Made by a program: the position numbers and the translations under genes. From Gammaproteobacteria bacterium (GTDB taxonomy: Bacteria; Pseudomonadota; Gammaproteobacteria; DSM-19610), in the NCBI GenBank assembly GCA_011371465.1, contig DRQL01000074.1:1-6475 (forward strand): a DNA stretch of 6,475 bases, written 5' to 3'. Positions 5,602 to 6,475 of this stretch are shown piece by piece (position 1 is the stretch's first letter; every line of letters begins with the position of its first letter). The notes under the pieces were generated by a model. The model worked only from the letters and a program-made list of their open reading frames with translations. It had not been told where the DNA came from and did no database searches.

Positions 5602-6105
5602 TTACTTCTCGTCCTCCGGCAGATCCACCATCGATTCGATAAGATAGCAGACACTGTCGCCGTTTGGCATGCCATCCGGCAGCTTGCTCCACTCCCGGAG
5701 TGCGTCTTCCATTCTATTCTGAAGCATGGCCAGTTCCGAGAGTTTTGCCCGGTTCTCCTCGATGCGTTTCTGGATGATCCGGCGTACGTGCGGGCAGGGT
5801 GAGTTGCCGTGGCGGGCTTCGTCCAGGATCCCGCGGATGTCGGCCAGGGTATACCCCAGGTACTTTGCGCGACGGATGAACATCAGCCGGTTGAGATCAT
5901 TGCGGTTGTACAGCTTGTAACCGTTTTCTTCGTTCCGGAACGGTTTCAGGAGCCCGATACGGGTGTAATGGCGTACGACGTGGGGTGTTACCGCGGCGGC
6001 GCGGGCCAGTTCGGCCACCATCATGGCGCCCAGGCCACCTCCCGGTTTTCTACGGATGGCCGTGCTGGTGTTGCCGGCAACTTTCTGTGGTGATATCGAA
6101 TCCAC
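5602..6105 (-). CDS. MerR-family heavy-metal-type transcriptional regulator
   Basis: Counted from a GTG at 6105, the protein has 167 residues. After a non-conserved 27-residue lead there is the MerR winged helix-turn-helix (about 29-54: VAELARAAAVTPHVVRHY, then TRIGLL), the wing ENGYKLYNRNDL (60-71), the helix LMFIRRAKYLGYTLADI (74-90), a long dimerisation helix (about 106-138) and a C-terminal loop LPDGMPNGDSVCYLIESM. C104 (SPCPHV) matches the cysteine that MerR and ZntR supply from the neighbouring subunit. C153 matches the last cysteine of the metal loop. The paired cysteine that normally opens that loop is absent, so the metal cannot be read from the motif. It should act as a dimer that twists long-spacer promoters, such as the one at 5042-5073. 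A TTG at 6141 would lie inside the upstream hairpin; ATGs at 6024/6021 would match the usual family start but lack a well-placed ribosome site. Confidence 0.88.
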   Translation of the reverse strand: MDSISPQKVAGNTSTAIRRKPGGGLGAMMVAELARAAAVTPHVVRHYTRIGLLKPFRNEENGYKLYNRNDLNRLMFIRRAKYLGYTLADIRGILDEARHGNSPCPHVRRIIQKRIEENRAKLSELAMLQNRMEDALREWSKLPDGMPNGDSVCYLIESMVDLPEDEK

Positions 6106-6111
6106 GGACTT

Positions 6112-6117
6112 TCTCCT
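6112..6117 (-). promoter_or_regulatory. Ribosome binding site that decides the MerR start
   Basis: AGGAGA (6117-6112) lies 6 nt before the GTG at 6105. It favours this GTG over the TTG at 6141 and the paired ATGs at 6024 and 6021, whose nearest GGGAGG is 13 nt away. Confidence 0.6.
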
Positions 6118-6129
6118 GGAGTAACTGAA

Positions 6130-6135
6130 AGTATA
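6130..6135 (-). promoter_or_regulatory. Possible -10 element for the MerR gene
   Basis: TATACT matches TATAAT at five of six positions and lies 24 nt before the GTG start, just beyond the inverted repeat. No good -35 is seen at 16-18 bp; a weak TTCAGC lies 20 bp upstream inside the hairpin loop. ACTTTC (6108-6113) and GAAAGT (6127-6132) form a spaced dyad overlapping this element and the ribosome site, a possible autoregulatory site. Confidence 0.3.
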
Positions 6136-6176
6136 GATCAACGCCGCTCCACTGTGCTGAAGGAGCGGCGTTGATC
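6136..6176 (-). terminator. Strong inverted repeat ending the cytochrome c transcript
   Basis: A perfect 15-bp inverted repeat (6136-6150 with 6162-6176; arms gatcaacgccgctcc and its complement) surrounds an 11-nt loop. It begins 8 nt after the cytochrome c stop codon. The following minus-strand bases (TATACTTTC) are T-rich but not a true T-run, so termination may be partial or need a factor. It is the strongest hairpin in the window. Confidence 0.65.
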
Positions 6177-6184
6177 GCCTGCGC

Positions 6185-6475
6185 CTACGAACCGAATTCC
6201 TCGTGCAGGTACTGGATGACGTTCCGGATATCCCCGTCAGTCAGGTTGGCGTTCCCGCCTTTCGGTGGCATGGCCATTGGCGAACCGGGACTCTGGAAAC
6301 CGCCCATCACATGCCTGAACAGTACATCGTCCCCCTTGGACAGCCGCCCGTCCTTGCGGGTGAAATCCGGTACCCCGGGGAAGGCTCCCTTGCCGTCGGC
6401 ACTGTGGCAGGCGATGCAGGTCTCGGCATAGATTTCCCTGCCGGACAGACCGCTGCTTCCCGTAGCCGGTGCGGC
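6185..6475 (-). CDS. Class I cytochrome c (C-terminal 96 residues; start outside window)
   Basis: The visible part contains one c-type haem site, CIACH (fragment residues 20-24), in ETCIACHSADGKGAFPGVPD, the typical start of a class I cytochrome c domain. A candidate axial methionine is in SPMAMPPKGG, with M69 the best fit, and the helix DIRNVIQYLHEEF closes the fold. Haem attachment takes place in the periplasm, so the missing N-terminus should hold a signal sequence and possibly another domain; the Ala/Ser/Gly-rich start of the fragment looks like a linker. The protein most likely carries electrons in a respiratory or thiosulfate/sulfur oxidation chain, but nothing here shows the partner. 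It ends in TAG before a strong inverted repeat, so it is probably not part of the metal operon. Confidence 0.9.
   Translation of the reverse strand, partial: AAPATGSSGLSGREIYAETCIACHSADGKGAFPGVPDFTRKDGRLSKGDDVLFRHVMGGFQSPGSPMAMPPKGGNANLTDGDIRNVIQYLHEEFGS

Overview
The window is a GC-rich (roughly 60%) bacterial chromosome segment in which every convincing gene lies on the minus strand, so transcription runs from high to low coordinates. Protein types, codon usage and AGGAGG-like ribosome binding sites suggest a proteobacterium, most likely a gammaproteobacterium of the sulfur-oxidising/Chromatiales kind. The lineage is an inference from protein style, not a database result. No tRNA, rRNA, CRISPR array or insertion sequence was seen.

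Layout in transcription order: (1) 6475-6185, the C-terminal part of a class I cytochrome c, followed by a perfect 15-bp inverted repeat (6136-6176) that probably ends its transcript. (2) 6105-5602, a MerR-family metal-type regulator. (3) 5489-5100, a small exported Cys/His/Met-rich protein. (4) A MerR-type promoter at 5073-5042 with a 20-bp spacer and a 7-7-7 dyad. (5) 4984-4658, a PII-like signalling protein. (6) A 228-bp gap with a UGA-interrupted mini-ORF and a hairpin. (7) 4429-1844, a copper-type P1B ATPase carrying two YHS and two CPMHP/CPKCGM metal-binding modules but no HMA domain. (8) 1835-1605, a membrane-anchored SHOCT protein coupled to the ATPase. (9) 1548-625, a malate dehydrogenase of the LDH-like type. 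(10) 511 to the window edge, the N-terminal part of an FAD-dependent oxidoreductase.

The central part (about 6105 to 1605) reads as a metal (probably copper) homeostasis locus. The regulator would sense cytoplasmic metal and switch on the promoter in front of the PII-like gene, giving expression of the PII-like protein, the efflux ATPase and the SHOCT protein. The exported Cys/His protein would handle metal outside the cytoplasm. The most interesting points are the PII-like gene as first gene of the efflux operon, the well-formed MerR-type operator in front of it, and the gap before the ATPase. The malate dehydrogenase and FAD oxidoreductase look like ordinary metabolic neighbours.
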